A stretch of 62,118 nucleotides of DNA from Pseudomonas juntendi (GTDB taxonomy: Bacteria; Pseudomonadota; Gammaproteobacteria; Pseudomonadales; Pseudomonadaceae). The DNA is taken from positions 1 through 62,118 of the forward strand of contig NZ_BLJG01000048.1 in NCBI RefSeq assembly GCF_009932375.1. Direction: 5' to 3'. Within the stretch, counting starts at the first letter, position 1. Each line of letters starts with the position of its first letter. The position numbers and the translations under genes are program-made. The notes under the pieces were generated by a model. It did no database searches. It was not told where the DNA came from and saw only the letters and a program-made list of their open reading frames with translations. Below are positions 34,969-44,114 of the stretch, piece by piece.

Positions 34969-36206
34969 ACGGCTGGGTGCTTTTTGCGGGGGTGCTCGGG
35001 CTGGTGCTGGGCAGCCAGGCCATGGCCCTGGAGCCTCGGGCCCGCCTGCAGCACATGACCTGCGCAGGCATCGGGCAGGCGGTGGCGGCTCAAGGCCAAG
35101 GGCCGTTGCTGCTGGCCAGCTATCCGCAGCAGCCGGGGCAGCCTGCCGTGCCAGGCGTGCTGCAAGGCGTGGCATTCACCTACGACAACGCGTTGGCCAG
35201 CATCGCCTTGTTTGCCTGCGGCAATGCGCCAGCTGCCCGACAAATTGCCGACGCTTTGGCCTATGCCATCGATCACGACCCTGAGTACCGTGATGGCCGG
35301 GTGCGCAATGCTTACGCCGCTGGCCCGCTGCAGGCCGCACCTGTGCGGCTGCCGGGCTACTGGAGCGATGAGCGTGCTGCATGGAGCCAGGATGCGTACC
35401 AGGTGGGCAGTGCGACCGGTAATCAGGCGTGGGCAGCGCTGGCGTTGCTGGAGGCTTATCGGCACAGCGGTGAAGCGCGTTATTTGCAGGCGAGCAGAAA
35501 GGTGCTCGACTGGGCCCGGCGCACCACCTTCGACAAGGGGCCACCGGCAGGCTTCAACGGGGGCATTTACGGGTTCGCCGCTGCCCCGCAGGTGCAAACC
35601 TGGAAGTCCACTGAGCATAACGTCGATCTGGCGGCAGCCTGGGCCTCGTTGGCGCGGCTGGACAACGATAGCGAAGCTGGCCGGCAGGCGCGCATCGCCC
35701 GCGGCTTCGTCGAGGCCCACTGGGATGCCGGCCAAGGTCGGTTCCTGATCGGTACCTTGCCCGATGGCCGAACACCGCAGACGCAGCAGTCGGGCCTGGA
35801 TGCGCAGATCTGGCCGCTGATTGCCATTGCCGACGCACCGCAGCAGTGGCTGCAGGCACTGACGTTCGTGGAGCGGGCCCATGGTTTCGCTCAGGGCTAT
35901 GGCTTCAAGCAAGACCCTGACGGTATCTGGACCGAAGGCACGGCGCAGGTGGCGGCCGTTGCCAGCCTTCGCGGCCAGGCGCCCCTGGCGCAGCCATTGT
36001 GGCCGTTGTTGCTGGCGCAACAGGCTGGCGATGGCTGGCTGTACGCCACCCCGGAGGCACAGGTCAGCACGGGGCTGAGCGTGGGGCCGGACTCGACCCA
36101 TGACGATTTCCTGTACTTCCACCTGCCCCATTTGGGCGCCACGGCATGGGCGGCGATCGCTGCCACCGGCGTCAACCCTTTCACTGGCGATTACAAGGCC
36201 CACTGA
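34965..36206 (+). CDS. Exported alpha/alpha-barrel glycosidase-like protein
   Basis: The 413-residue protein has a signal peptide of about 21 residues (SQAMA) and a six-hairpin, alpha/alpha-toroid-like body with repeated helix pairs (FTYDNALASIALFACG, NQAWAALALLEAYRHSG, STEHNVDLAAAWASL, GLDAQIWPLIAIADAP, WTEGTAQVAAVAS). FTYDN and STEHNVD hold acidic residues that could be catalytic, but I cannot place the protein in a numbered GH family. By position it parallels BcsZ or the AlgK/AlgL-type periplasmic enzymes that trim the polymer made by the adjacent synthase. It overlaps the previous gene by four bases and precedes the synthase by one base. Confidence 0.6.
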   Translation: MNGWVLFAGVLGLVLGSQAMALEPRARLQHMTCAGIGQAVAAQGQGPLLLASYPQQPGQPAVPGVLQGVAFTYDNALASIALFACGNAPAARQIADALAYAIDHDPEYRDGRVRNAYAAGPLQAAPVRLPGYWSDERAAWSQDAYQVGSATGNQAWAALALLEAYRHSGEARYLQASRKVLDWARRTTFDKGPPAGFNGGIYGFAAAPQVQTWKSTEHNVDLAAAWASLARLDNDSEAGRQARIARGFVEAHWDAGQGRFLIGTLPDGRTPQTQQSGLDAQIWPLIAIADAPQQWLQALTFVERAHGFAQGYGFKQDPDGIWTEGTAQVAAVASLRGQAPLAQPLWPLLLAQQAGDGWLYATPEAQVSTGLSVGPDSTHDDFLYFHLPHLGATAWAAIAATGVNPFTGDYKAH

Positions 36207-36207
36207 C

Positions 36208-38340
36208 ATGCAAGCACTGGACTCGACACAACTGCTGCAAATCAACCTGTGGACGCTGGCCATCGTGGTCCTGCTGAGTTGCATGGCCCACCGCGAGCAA
36301 TGGCTGGCGCGCCTGCTGTTCGGCGCGCTGACCGCGGCACTGCTGGTCAGGTACGTGGCCTGGCGCTTCGCCGACACCTTGCCTGACAGCCGCGCGGGGT
36401 TCGCCACGGTATGGGCTTATGGCTTCCTGTTCTTCGAGTTGTTGGGCATTGCCTACACCTTGTTTTCGATCGTGGTGATGTGCCGGCGCAGCGATCACCG
36501 CCACGCCGCGGACGCTGGCGAGCAGCGCTTGCGCGCGATGGGGGCCGAGGCGCCGGCGGTCGATGTGTTCATCTGCACCTACAACGAAGGGCTCGAGGTT
36601 CTGGAGAAGACCATCATTGCCGCGCAGGCCATGGACTACCCCAACTTCACCCTGTGGGTGCTGGATGACACGCGGCGGGACTGGCTGCGTGACTACTGCG
36701 CGAGCATGGGGGTGCGTTACACGCGGCGCGATGACAACCTGCACGCCAAGGCGGGCAACCTGAACAACGGCCTGCGCCAGTCGGCAGCCAGTACCAACGC
36801 GCCGTACATACTGGTGCTGGATGCAGACTTCGCCCCGCAGCGGCCGATTCTGCTGCGGACCTTGGGGCTGTTCCAGGACCCTGAGGTCGGGTTGGTGCAG
36901 ACCCCGCAGTTCTACTACAACCCGGACCCTATCCAGCATAACCTGGGGTCGGCAAACAGCTGGGTGGATGAGCAACGGGTATTCTTCGATGTGTTCCAGC
37001 CTGCCAAGGATGCCTGGAATGCAGCGTTCTGCGTGGGCACGTCGTTCGTGGTGCGGCGTGATCTGGTCGAGCGCATGGGTGGTTTTCCCACGGGGTCGGT
37101 CTGTGAGGACATCTACACGTCCTACCGCCTGATGCAGATGGGCTACATCACCCGCTGGCTGAACGAGCGTTTGTCCATCGGGCTGTCTGCCGAGGGCCTG
37201 ACCGAGTACATCAACCAGCGCGGCCGCTGGTGCCTGGGGACGATCCAGGTGGCCTTGCTGCGCCAGGGGCCGCTGTTCGGTCGTGGCTATGGCCTGAACG
37301 ATCGCCTGCATTACCTGCACGGCCTGCTGCATTGGTGCTCCAAGCCCTTCATCCTGATGATGCTGGTGTCGCCGGTGCTGTATTGGTATTTCGGCATTGC
37401 CGGTTTCTATGCAACGCCGGCAGCGTTTCTGGCCTTCGGCATGCCGGCGCTGATCGCCTATTGGGGTTACAGCACCTGGGTGACCGGGCGGCGTTCACTG
37501 CCGATCTTCACCGAGGTGACGCAGATCGTTTGCGCATTGGCGGTGACCGCGACCCTGATCAGTGCTGCGATTCGCCCGTTCGGGCGGCCTTTCAAGGTGA
37601 CGGCCAAAGGCCTGGACCGTTCCCAGACCCAGGTGCACTGGAAGCTGTTCGGGTTTTTCCTGGCCTTGAGTGTGTTGGCGCAGGTCGGCGCAATCACGGC
37701 GATCAGCACTGCCAGCCGACTGGACGGCAATATGGTGTTCAACCTGAGCTGGACGGTGCTGGTGCTGCTGTACAACCTGGCGACACTGGTGGCCTGCGTT
37801 GATCGGCCACGGCTACACGGTGAGGAGCGCTTTCCGTTTGCTCGGCCCACCCAGCTGCGCCTGGGCACCGGTACGCTGGGTGGGCAACTGGTCGATATCT
37901 CGATCAGCGGGGCGGCGTTCGAAGGCGCCATGGCCGGCGAGGTGCCGTGCGGCAGGCGTGGCCAGGTATGGGTGGACAAGGTGGGCTGGCTGGGGGCAGA
38001 GGTGGTACGCCGGGATGGCAGCCAACGGCTGGGGCTGCGCTTCGTGGCGGTGCATGAGGCGCAGCGGCGCGCGCTGATCACCAGGCTGTTCAGCCAGGCC
38101 AATCCCAATGTGGCCAGCACGGCGCAACCCGCCACTGCGTTCTTCACCTTGCTGCGCCGGGCGCTGCTGGGCGAAGGCGACTGGCGCCTGCGGCTGGTGC
38201 GCCGGCCGCGGCAGGCGCCCATCGCCAGCGCGCGGGTGGCTGTGAAGCGCCGCAGCGCCCAGCCGGCCGCCCTGCAGGCTTCCAGCGGCCCTCTCGGCGT
38301 GCTGGCTCAACTGCGTGCCTTGATGAACAGCGTTTGGTGA
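36208..38340 (+). CDS. Cellulose-synthase-like family 2 glycosyltransferase with C-terminal PilZ domain
   Basis: The 710-residue inner-membrane protein has two or three N-terminal membrane segments, a GT2 domain (about 115-345) and five or so more segments, then a PilZ domain (about 530-615). Processive-synthase motifs are all present: Asp119 (VDVFICTYNEG), Asp153 (LDDT), the DAD at 205-207, Asp301 (CED) and QRGRW at 337-341. The central motif reads TPQFYYNPDP. The PilZ DxSxxG motif is intact at 563-568, but the first arginine of RxxxR is His537 (HGEER). The product could be a beta-glucan or similar polymer. The start codon is one base after the previous stop, so expression is coupled. Confidence 0.88.
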   Translation: MQALDSTQLLQINLWTLAIVVLLSCMAHREQWLARLLFGALTAALLVRYVAWRFADTLPDSRAGFATVWAYGFLFFELLGIAYTLFSIVVMCRRSDHRHAADAGEQRLRAMGAEAPAVDVFICTYNEGLEVLEKTIIAAQAMDYPNFTLWVLDDTRRDWLRDYCASMGVRYTRRDDNLHAKAGNLNNGLRQSAASTNAPYILVLDADFAPQRPILLRTLGLFQDPEVGLVQTPQFYYNPDPIQHNLGSANSWVDEQRVFFDVFQPAKDAWNAAFCVGTSFVVRRDLVERMGGFPTGSVCEDIYTSYRLMQMGYITRWLNERLSIGLSAEGLTEYINQRGRWCLGTIQVALLRQGPLFGRGYGLNDRLHYLHGLLHWCSKPFILMMLVSPVLYWYFGIAGFYATPAAFLAFGMPALIAYWGYSTWVTGRRSLPIFTEVTQIVCALAVTATLISAAIRPFGRPFKVTAKGLDRSQTQVHWKLFGFFLALSVLAQVGAITAISTASRLDGNMVFNLSWTVLVLLYNLATLVACVDRPRLHGEERFPFARPTQLRLGTGTLGGQLVDISISGAAFEGAMAGEVPCGRRGQVWVDKVGWLGAEVVRRDGSQRLGLRFVAVHEAQRRALITRLFSQANPNVASTAQPATAFFTLLRRALLGEGDWRLRLVRRPRQAPIASARVAVKRRSAQPAALQASSGPLGVLAQLRALMNSVW

Positions 38341-38351
38341 GGGAAGGGCCC

Positions 38352-39812
38352 ATGACTAGACCCCTGCAGTGTGTGATGTTGGCCGCTCAACTGTCTTTGG
38401 CCGGCTGTTCGCTCGAGCCTGCCTACGAGACACCGGCGTCCCCCATGGACACCGGCTGGCCGGATAGCGTCGAGGCGGGCTGCTGTGATCCGCGAAACGC
38501 TTTCGACCCGGATTGGCGAGCGTTCGTCAGTGACAGCCGCTTGCGCCGGTTGATCGAGTTGGCCCTTGTCGACAACCGTGACTTGCAGCAAGCCGCAGCC
38601 AGCGTGGCGCAGGCCAGGGCAGGCTATCAGGGCGCCGCGGCAGCGCTGTACCCCAGCCTGGGCGTCGACACCTATGCCGGGCGCGCAAAGTTGCCGGCGC
38701 TGGAGCAAACCCCCGGGGGCGGCTCCAGTGCCGGCAGTGTGGCCAACACCTTCCAGGCCACCGTGGGGTTCACGGCCTATGAGCTGGACTTCTTCGGCCG
38801 GGCGCGAAGCCAGGCCCATGCGGCCGAGGCGCGCTTTCATGCCACGCTGGCCGACTACCAGGCTGCACGCATGGCCTTGATCGGCGAAGTAGCCGGGACC
38901 TGGCTGACGCTCAAGGCCAATCAGAGCTTGCTTGGGCTGGCAGAGCGCACATTCGAATCCCAGCAGCATTACGGGCAATTGCTGCGTTCCAGTTTCAACC
39001 TGGGTTCGACCGCACGCATCGATGTCCACCAAGCCGATGCCATCACCAACACTGCTGCCGTGCAAGTCAGTACCTACCGGATGCAAGTGGCGCAGAACCT
39101 CAATGCGTTGCGGGTGCTGTTAGGGCAAACGGTACCGGCCGGGCTGTTGCCGGAGGGCCAGCTTGGGGCGCAGATGGCGACAGCCGATGTACCCGCCGGG
39201 GTGCCTTCAAGCCTGCTTGAGCGGCGGCCCGATATCCGGGCGGCGCAGGCTCAGCTGCGCGCTGCCAATGCAGAAATCGGCAGTGCGCGGGCCGCCTATT
39301 TCCCCAGCTTTTCGTTGACAGGCGCGCTGGGTAGCCTGAGTGGGGACTTTTCGCGGCTGCTGACAAGCCCGGCTCAGTTCTGGAACCTGGCGGCGCTCGG
39401 TTCGCTGACATTGCTCGATGCCGGCCAGCGCAGGGCAGGGGTGGATGCCACTTGGGCCCAATACGACCAGCGTGTGGCTGCTTACGAGCAGACCGTGCTC
39501 AACGCCTTCCGTGAAGCGGCCAATGCGTTGAATGCGCGGCAGGAGATGCTGCCGCAGGTTGCGGCCCAGCGGCAGCTGGTCGAGGACTATGAGCAAGCCT
39601 ACCGGCAGTCGCGGCTGCGTTTCGAGGCAGGTCTGGACAGCTACTTCTCGACCATGGACGCCCAGCGCTCGCTGTTCGGTGCGCAGCAGCGTTGGCTGGA
39701 GCTGGAGCTGGCGCGCGAGATCAACCAGGTGAACCTGTTCAAGGCGCTCGGGGGTGGCTGGTCACCGGGGCCGGCGGCAATCGTGGGCAGTGCTGCGCAA
39801 GTCGCACGCTAG
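38352..39812 (+). CDS. TolC/NodT-family outer-membrane efflux lipoprotein
   Basis: The 486-residue protein is a lipoprotein (Cys19 in LSLAGC) with two OEP repeats, an RRPDIRAAQAQL motif and the family C-terminal FKALGGGW. Usual partners are HlyD or MacA adaptors, and one is encoded at the start of this operon, so it may be the exit channel for the polymer. That would differ from cellulose and alginate systems, which use a TPR-linked beta-barrel porin. The ATG at 38352 is chosen over the TTG at 38334 because GGAAGGG lies just before it. The gene is 11 bases after the synthase stop. Confidence 0.87.
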   Translation: MTRPLQCVMLAAQLSLAGCSLEPAYETPASPMDTGWPDSVEAGCCDPRNAFDPDWRAFVSDSRLRRLIELALVDNRDLQQAAASVAQARAGYQGAAAALYPSLGVDTYAGRAKLPALEQTPGGGSSAGSVANTFQATVGFTAYELDFFGRARSQAHAAEARFHATLADYQAARMALIGEVAGTWLTLKANQSLLGLAERTFESQQHYGQLLRSSFNLGSTARIDVHQADAITNTAAVQVSTYRMQVAQNLNALRVLLGQTVPAGLLPEGQLGAQMATADVPAGVPSSLLERRPDIRAAQAQLRAANAEIGSARAAYFPSFSLTGALGSLSGDFSRLLTSPAQFWNLAALGSLTLLDAGQRRAGVDATWAQYDQRVAAYEQTVLNAFREAANALNARQEMLPQVAAQRQLVEDYEQAYRQSRLRFEAGLDSYFSTMDAQRSLFGAQQRWLELELAREINQVNLFKALGGGWSPGPAAIVGSAAQVAR

Positions 39813-39854
39813 TTGGCCTGGGTGGCTGATGCGTATCGCCGGGGGAGGGCATGA

Positions 39855-39906
39855 GCCAGCCCTTGGGTCGCGCGACACCAGGCGTGCGCGCGGCCCAAGG
39901 GCTGGC
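39855..39906. repeat. Large inverted repeat between the OM lipoprotein gene and gltA
   Basis: A stem of 20 bp (39855-39874 with 39887-39906; one T·G wobble) with a 12-base loop lies between convergent genes. No T tract is seen on either side. It could serve as a transcript end or an intergenic palindromic element. Confidence 0.6.
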
Positions 39907-39936
39907 CGGGGGGCTTAAGCGTTACCCGATCAAGCC

Positions 39937-41226
39937 TTACTTGCGGTCGCCAAGGGCAACGATGTCGCGCTTCTGCTCGCCGGTGTACAGCTGGCGCGGA
40001 CGGCCGATCTTGTACGGGCTGGAGAGCATTTCTTTCCAGTGCGAGATCCAGCCCACGGTACGTGCCAGGGCGAAGATCACGGTGAACATGCTGGTTGGAA
40101 TGCCGATCGCCTTGAGGATGATCCCCGAGTAGAAGTCGACGTTCGGGTACAGCGAGCGCTCGATGAAGTACGGATCGGTCAGTGCGATCTCTTCCAGGCG
40201 CATGGCCAGTTCCAGCTGCGGGTCGTTCTTGATGCCCAGCTCGCGCAGTACTTCATCGCAGGTCTGTTTCATCACGGTGGCGCGCGGGTCACGGTTCTTG
40301 TAGACGCGGTGACCGAAGCCCATCAGCTTGAACGGGTCGTTCTTGTCCTTGGCCTTGGCGATGAAGGTGTCGATGTTCGAGACATCGCCGATTTCATCGA
40401 GCATGGTCAGTACGGCTTCGTTCGCACCGCCGTGCGCCGGGCCCCACAGGGCAGCGATGCCCGCGGCGATACAGGCGAACGGGTTGGCACCCGACGAGCC
40501 GGCCAGGCGCACGGTGGAGGTGGAGGCGTTCTGCTCATGGTCGGCATGGAGGATGAAGATCCGGTCCATTGCCTTGGCCAGTACCGGGCTGATCGGTTTG
40601 ATCTCGCACGGGGTGTTGAACATCATGTGCAGGAAGTTTTCCGCGTACGACAGGTCGTTGCGCGGGTACATCATCGGCTGGCCCATGGAGTACTTGTAAA
40701 CCATCGCCGCCAGGGTCGGCATCTTGGCGACCAGGCGCACCGCGGAGATTTCGCGGTGTTGCGGGTTATTGATATCCAGGGAGTCGTGGTAGAACGCCGA
40801 CAGGGCGCCGACCACACCGCACATGACCGCCATCGGGTGGGCATCGCGGCGGAAACCGTTGAAGAACGACTTCAGCTGCTCGTGAACCATGGTGTGGTTT
40901 TTCACGGTGCTGACGAACTGCGCCTTCTGCTCGGCATTCGGCAGTTCGCCGTTGAGCAGCAGGTAGCAGGTTTCGAGGTAGTCGGATTGCTCGGCGAGCT
41001 GTTCGATCGGGTAGCCGCGGTGCAGCAGGATCCCTTTGTCGCCGTCAATGTAGGTGATCTTCGACTCGCACGAGGCGGTCGCCATGAAACCAGGGTCGAA
41101 GGTGAAGTGACCAGTGGCCCCTAACCCGCGGACGTCGATTACATCAGGACCAACGGTGCCGGTTAAAATGGGCAGCTCGACGGGGGCAGCGCCCTCGATG
41201 ACCAACTGCGCTTTTTTGTCAGCCAT
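39937..41226 (-). CDS. gltA: Citrate synthase
   Basis: Citrate synthase condenses acetyl-CoA with oxaloacetate at entry to the TCA cycle. The 429-residue protein is the type II hexameric, NADH-sensitive form usual in Pseudomonas. Active-site segments are visible: [25 protein letters not shown] and the C-terminal RPRQLYTGE arginines. The ATG follows an ideal AGGAGG ribosome site. It is divergent from sdhC over a 352-base control region and has a good sigma70 promoter 59 bases upstream. Confidence 0.97.
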   Translation of the reverse strand: MADKKAQLVIEGAAPVELPILTGTVGPDVIDVRGLGATGHFTFDPGFMATASCESKITYIDGDKGILLHRGYPIEQLAEQSDYLETCYLLLNGELPNAEQKAQFVSTVKNHTMVHEQLKSFFNGFRRDAHPMAVMCGVVGALSAFYHDSLDINNPQHREISAVRLVAKMPTLAAMVYKYSMGQPMMYPRNDLSYAENFLHMMFNTPCEIKPISPVLAKAMDRIFILHADHEQNASTSTVRLAGSSGANPFACIAAGIAALWGPAHGGANEAVLTMLDEIGDVSNIDTFIAKAKDKNDPFKLMGFGHRVYKNRDPRATVMKQTCDEVLRELGIKNDPQLELAMRLEEIALTDPYFIERSLYPNVDFYSGIILKAIGIPTSMFTVIFALARTVGWISHWKEMLSSPYKIGRPRQLYTGEQKRDIVALGDRK

Positions 41227-41284
41227 GTGGCCTCCTATTAATGCTTGAAATCATCAGACAGACCCCCCACGCAGGGCCCGCACC

Positions 41285-41312
41285 ACTATAGAGGGATAAA
41301 TTCAGATGTCAA
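41285..41312 (-). promoter_or_regulatory. Sigma70-type promoter of gltA
   Basis: On the minus strand TTGACA, 16 bases, TATAGT. The -35 is a perfect consensus and the -10 has five of six. It lies 59 bases before the gltA ATG. Confidence 0.8.
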
Positions 41313-41426
41313 TTTGCCTAAAGGCTTGTTGAATCAGGCATTCAAGCCTGATTTTTCCCGAAATTCTCGCCCATTTACGCCTTTTGTTCATTAAAGGCAA
41401 TGCGCTATTTGGGCTACCCCGTCACG

Positions 41427-41455
41427 TTGTCATAAGCAGCCTAACTGTCTATACT
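41427..41455 (+). promoter_or_regulatory. Sigma70-type promoter of the sdhCDAB operon
   Basis: TTGTCA, 17 bases, TATACT on the plus strand, about 124 bases before the sdhC GTG. Both hexamers have five of six consensus bases and spacing is ideal. Confidence 0.78.
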
Positions 41456-41578
41456 CGGCACCCGACCGCCAGGGGCTTGCAAGCCCGAACTGCTGGGGGT
41501 CGCCGTTCCCTGGGTGGTGGGTACCTGACCAGTACACTTACCAACAACTTTGCCCTGATTCGCTAGGGGCTCTTCAGT

Positions 41579-41965
41579 GTGAAAAAAGCCGTGAAAAGCC
41601 AACGACCTGTAAACCTAGACCTAAGGACCATCAAGCTCCCTGTCACTGCGTACACGTCCATCCTGCACCGTATCTCCGGCGTCATCCTGTTCATCGGCCT
41701 TGCCATCATGCTTTATGCACTGGGCAAATCGCTGGGTTCCGAGGAAGGCTTCGGCGAGGTGAAGGCGTGTCTGACCAGCCCGCTGGCCAAGTTCGTGACC
41801 TGGGGGCTGTTGTCTGCCCTGCTTTATCACCTCGTGGCAGGTGTTCGTCACCTGATCATGGACATGGGCATCGGCGAGACGCTGGAAGGCGGCAAGCTGG
41901 GCTCGAAAATCGTGATCGTCATCTCCGTGGTGCTGATCGTTCTGGTGGGAGTTTGGGTATGGTAA
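41579..41965 (+). CDS. sdhC: Succinate dehydrogenase cytochrome b556 subunit
   Basis: SdhC is one of two membrane anchors of complex II and supplies a haem b ligand and part of the quinone site. The 128-residue protein has three membrane segments (about 30-50, 65-85, 105-127), with the SALLYHLVAGVRHLIMD helix holding the probable haem histidine. It starts with GTG (41579-41581). I keep it because the KKAVKSQRPVNLDL start is family-typical and no internal ATG fits. It overlaps sdhD by seven bases. Confidence 0.94.
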   Translation: MKKAVKSQRPVNLDLRTIKLPVTAYTSILHRISGVILFIGLAIMLYALGKSLGSEEGFGEVKACLTSPLAKFVTWGLLSALLYHLVAGVRHLIMDMGIGETLEGGKLGSKIVIVISVVLIVLVGVWVW

Positions 41966-42327
41966 CCAATGTCACGAACCTGTCGCGTTCGGGCCTCTAT
42001 GACTGGATGGCGCAGCGCGTATCTGCGGTCGTTCTCGCGGCTTATTTCATCTTCCTGATCGGCTACGTGGTCGCCCACCCAGGCATCGACTACACCCAGT
42101 GGCATGGTCTGTTCTCCAACAACGCGATGCGAATCTTCAGCTTGCTGGCCCTCGTTGCCCTCGGCGCTCACGCCTGGGTCGGCATGTGGACCATTGCTAC
42201 CGACTACCTGACGCCTATGTCGTTCGGCAAGTCGGCAACTGCGATTCGTTTCCTGTTCCAGGCGGTATGCGGCGTTGCGATGTTCGCTTACTTCGTCTGG
42301 GGTGTGCAGATTCTCTGGGGTATCTGA
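41959..42327 (+). CDS. sdhD: Succinate dehydrogenase membrane anchor subunit
   Basis: The 122-residue second anchor of complex II has three membrane segments (about 18-38, 57-78 and 93-120). The AHAWVGMWTIATDYL stretch holds the usual quinone/haem-side residues. The start codon lies inside the end of sdhC (ATGGTAA), so the pair is translationally coupled. It is followed three bases later by sdhA. Confidence 0.94.
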   Translation: MVTNVTNLSRSGLYDWMAQRVSAVVLAAYFIFLIGYVVAHPGIDYTQWHGLFSNNAMRIFSLLALVALGAHAWVGMWTIATDYLTPMSFGKSATAIRFLFQAVCGVAMFAYFVWGVQILWGI

Positions 42328-42330
42328 TTC

Positions 42331-44103
42331 ATGGCTAGCATTCCAACCATTTCTTTCGACGCCATCATCATCGGTGGCGGCGGCGCCGGCATGCGCGCTG
42401 CGCTGCAACTGGCTCAAGGCGGCCACAAGACTGCCGTAGTCACCAAGGTCTTCCCGACCCGTTCGCACACTGTATCCGCCCAGGGTGGCATCACCTGCGC
42501 CATCGCTTCGGCCGACCCGAACGACGACTGGCGCTGGCACATGTACGATACCGTCAAGGGTTCCGACTACATCGGTGACCAGGACGCTATCGAATACATG
42601 TGTCAGGAAGGCCCGGCTGCCGTATTCGAGCTGGACCACATGGGCCTGCCGTTCTCGCGTACCGAAACCGGCCGTATCTACCAGCGCCCGTTCGGTGGCC
42701 AGTCCAAGGACTTTGGTAAAGGTGGCCAGGCCGCCCGTACCTGCGCGGCGTCCGACCGTACCGGTCATGCGCTGCTGCACACCCTGTACCAGGGTAACCT
42801 GAAGGCCGGCACCACCTTCCTCAACGAGTACTACGCCGTTGACCTGGTGAAAAACAAGGAAGGCGCTTTCGTTGGTGTGATCGCGATCTGCATCGAAACC
42901 GGCGAAACCATGTACATCAAGTCCAAGGCTACCGTGTTGGCCACTGGCGGTGCCGGTCGTATCTACGCCTCCACCACCAACGCCCTGATCAACACCGGTG
43001 ACGGTATCGGCATGGCCCTGCGTGCAGGCGTTCCGGTGCAGGACATCGAAATGTGGCAGTTCCACCCGACCGGCATCGCCGGCGCCGGTGTACTGGTCAC
43101 CGAAGGTTGCCGTGGTGAGGGTGGCTACCTGATCAACGCCCACGGCGAGCGCTTCATGGAGCGTTACGCGCCGAACGCCAAAGACCTGGCCGGCCGCGAC
43201 GTGGTCGCCCGTTCCATGGTCAAGGAAATCATCGCCGGCAACGGCGTGGGCCCGAACAAGGACCACGTGCTGCTGAAACTGGACCACCTGGGCGAAGAAG
43301 TGCTGCACAGCCGCCTGCCAGGTATCTGCGAACTGTCCAAGACCTTCGCCCACGTCGACCCGGTTGTCGCGCCGGTGCCGGTGGTTCCGACCTGCCACTA
43401 CATGATGGGTGGTGTTGCCACCAACATTCATGGCCAGGCCATCACCATGGACGAAGAAGGCAAGGATCACATCATCCCTGGCCTGTTCGCCGTAGGTGAA
43501 GTTGCGTGCGTATCGGTACACGGTGCCAACCGCCTGGGCGGCAACTCGCTGCTCGACCTGGTGGTATTCGGCCGTGCTGCCGGCCTGCACCTGGAGAAGG
43601 CACTGAGCGACGGTATCGAGCACCTCGACGCCAGCGACACCGATATCGATGTTGCCCTGAACCGCCTGAACAAGCTCAACGAGCGTACTTCCGGTGAAGA
43701 CGTAGCCAGCCTGAAGCGCGAGCTGCAGAGCTGCATGCAGAACTACTTCGGTGTGTTCCGTACCGGCGAATACATGCAGAAGGGTATCGAGCAACTGGCC
43801 GGCCTGCGTGAGCGCATCGCCAACGTCAAGATCAACGACAAGTCCCAGGCCTTCAACACCGCGCGTATCGAAGCGCTGGAGCTGCAGAACCTGCTGGAAG
43901 TCGCCGAAGCTACCGCCATCGCGGCCGAAGCCCGTAAAGAGTCCCGTGGCGCTCACGCCCGTGAAGACTTCGAAGACCGTGACGACGAAAACTGGCTGTG
44001 CCACACCCTGTACTACCCGGGTGAGAAGCGCGTTGCCAAGCGTGGCGTCAACTTTGCGCCGAAGACTGTTCCAGCCTTCGAACCAAAAGTCCGGACTTAC
44101 TAA
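42331..44103 (+). CDS. sdhA: Succinate dehydrogenase flavoprotein subunit
   Basis: This catalytic subunit oxidises succinate to fumarate with covalently bound FAD. The 590-residue protein has the FAD fold [13 protein letters not shown] near the start and the flavinylated histidine His46 in [10 protein letters not shown]. Substrate-site arginines and histidines follow ([33 protein letters not shown]). No deletions or frameshifts are seen. It lies between sdhD (3 bases) and sdhB (11 bases). Confidence 0.97.
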   Translation: MASIPTISFDAIIIGGGGAGMRAALQLAQGGHKTAVVTKVFPTRSHTVSAQGGITCAIASADPNDDWRWHMYDTVKGSDYIGDQDAIEYMCQEGPAAVFELDHMGLPFSRTETGRIYQRPFGGQSKDFGKGGQAARTCAASDRTGHALLHTLYQGNLKAGTTFLNEYYAVDLVKNKEGAFVGVIAICIETGETMYIKSKATVLATGGAGRIYASTTNALINTGDGIGMALRAGVPVQDIEMWQFHPTGIAGAGVLVTEGCRGEGGYLINAHGERFMERYAPNAKDLAGRDVVARSMVKEIIAGNGVGPNKDHVLLKLDHLGEEVLHSRLPGICELSKTFAHVDPVVAPVPVVPTCHYMMGGVATNIHGQAITMDEEGKDHIIPGLFAVGEVACVSVHGANRLGGNSLLDLVVFGRAAGLHLEKALSDGIEHLDASDTDIDVALNRLNKLNERTSGEDVASLKRELQSCMQNYFGVFRTGEYMQKGIEQLAGLRERIANVKINDKSQAFNTARIEALELQNLLEVAEATAIAAEARKESRGAHAREDFEDRDDENWLCHTLYYPGEKRVAKRGVNFAPKTVPAFEPKVRTY

Positions 44104-44114
44104 GGGTGGCTGCT

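Larger units (their letters stand above)
41227..41578. other. Divergent control region between gltA and sdhC
   Basis: A 352-base stretch without genes. It contains a promoter for each gene (separate entries) and a terminator-like hairpin between them: AATCAGGC at 41332-41339 pairs with GCCTGATT at 41346-41353, then TTTTT on the plus strand. The hairpin would block transcription towards sdhC from further upstream. Confidence 0.65.

Noticed and set aside
41848..44004. A 718-codon minus-strand frame opposite sdhA
   Set aside because: Antisense shadow of a conserved gene, low-complexity translation (Gly/Val/Asp-rich), no family.
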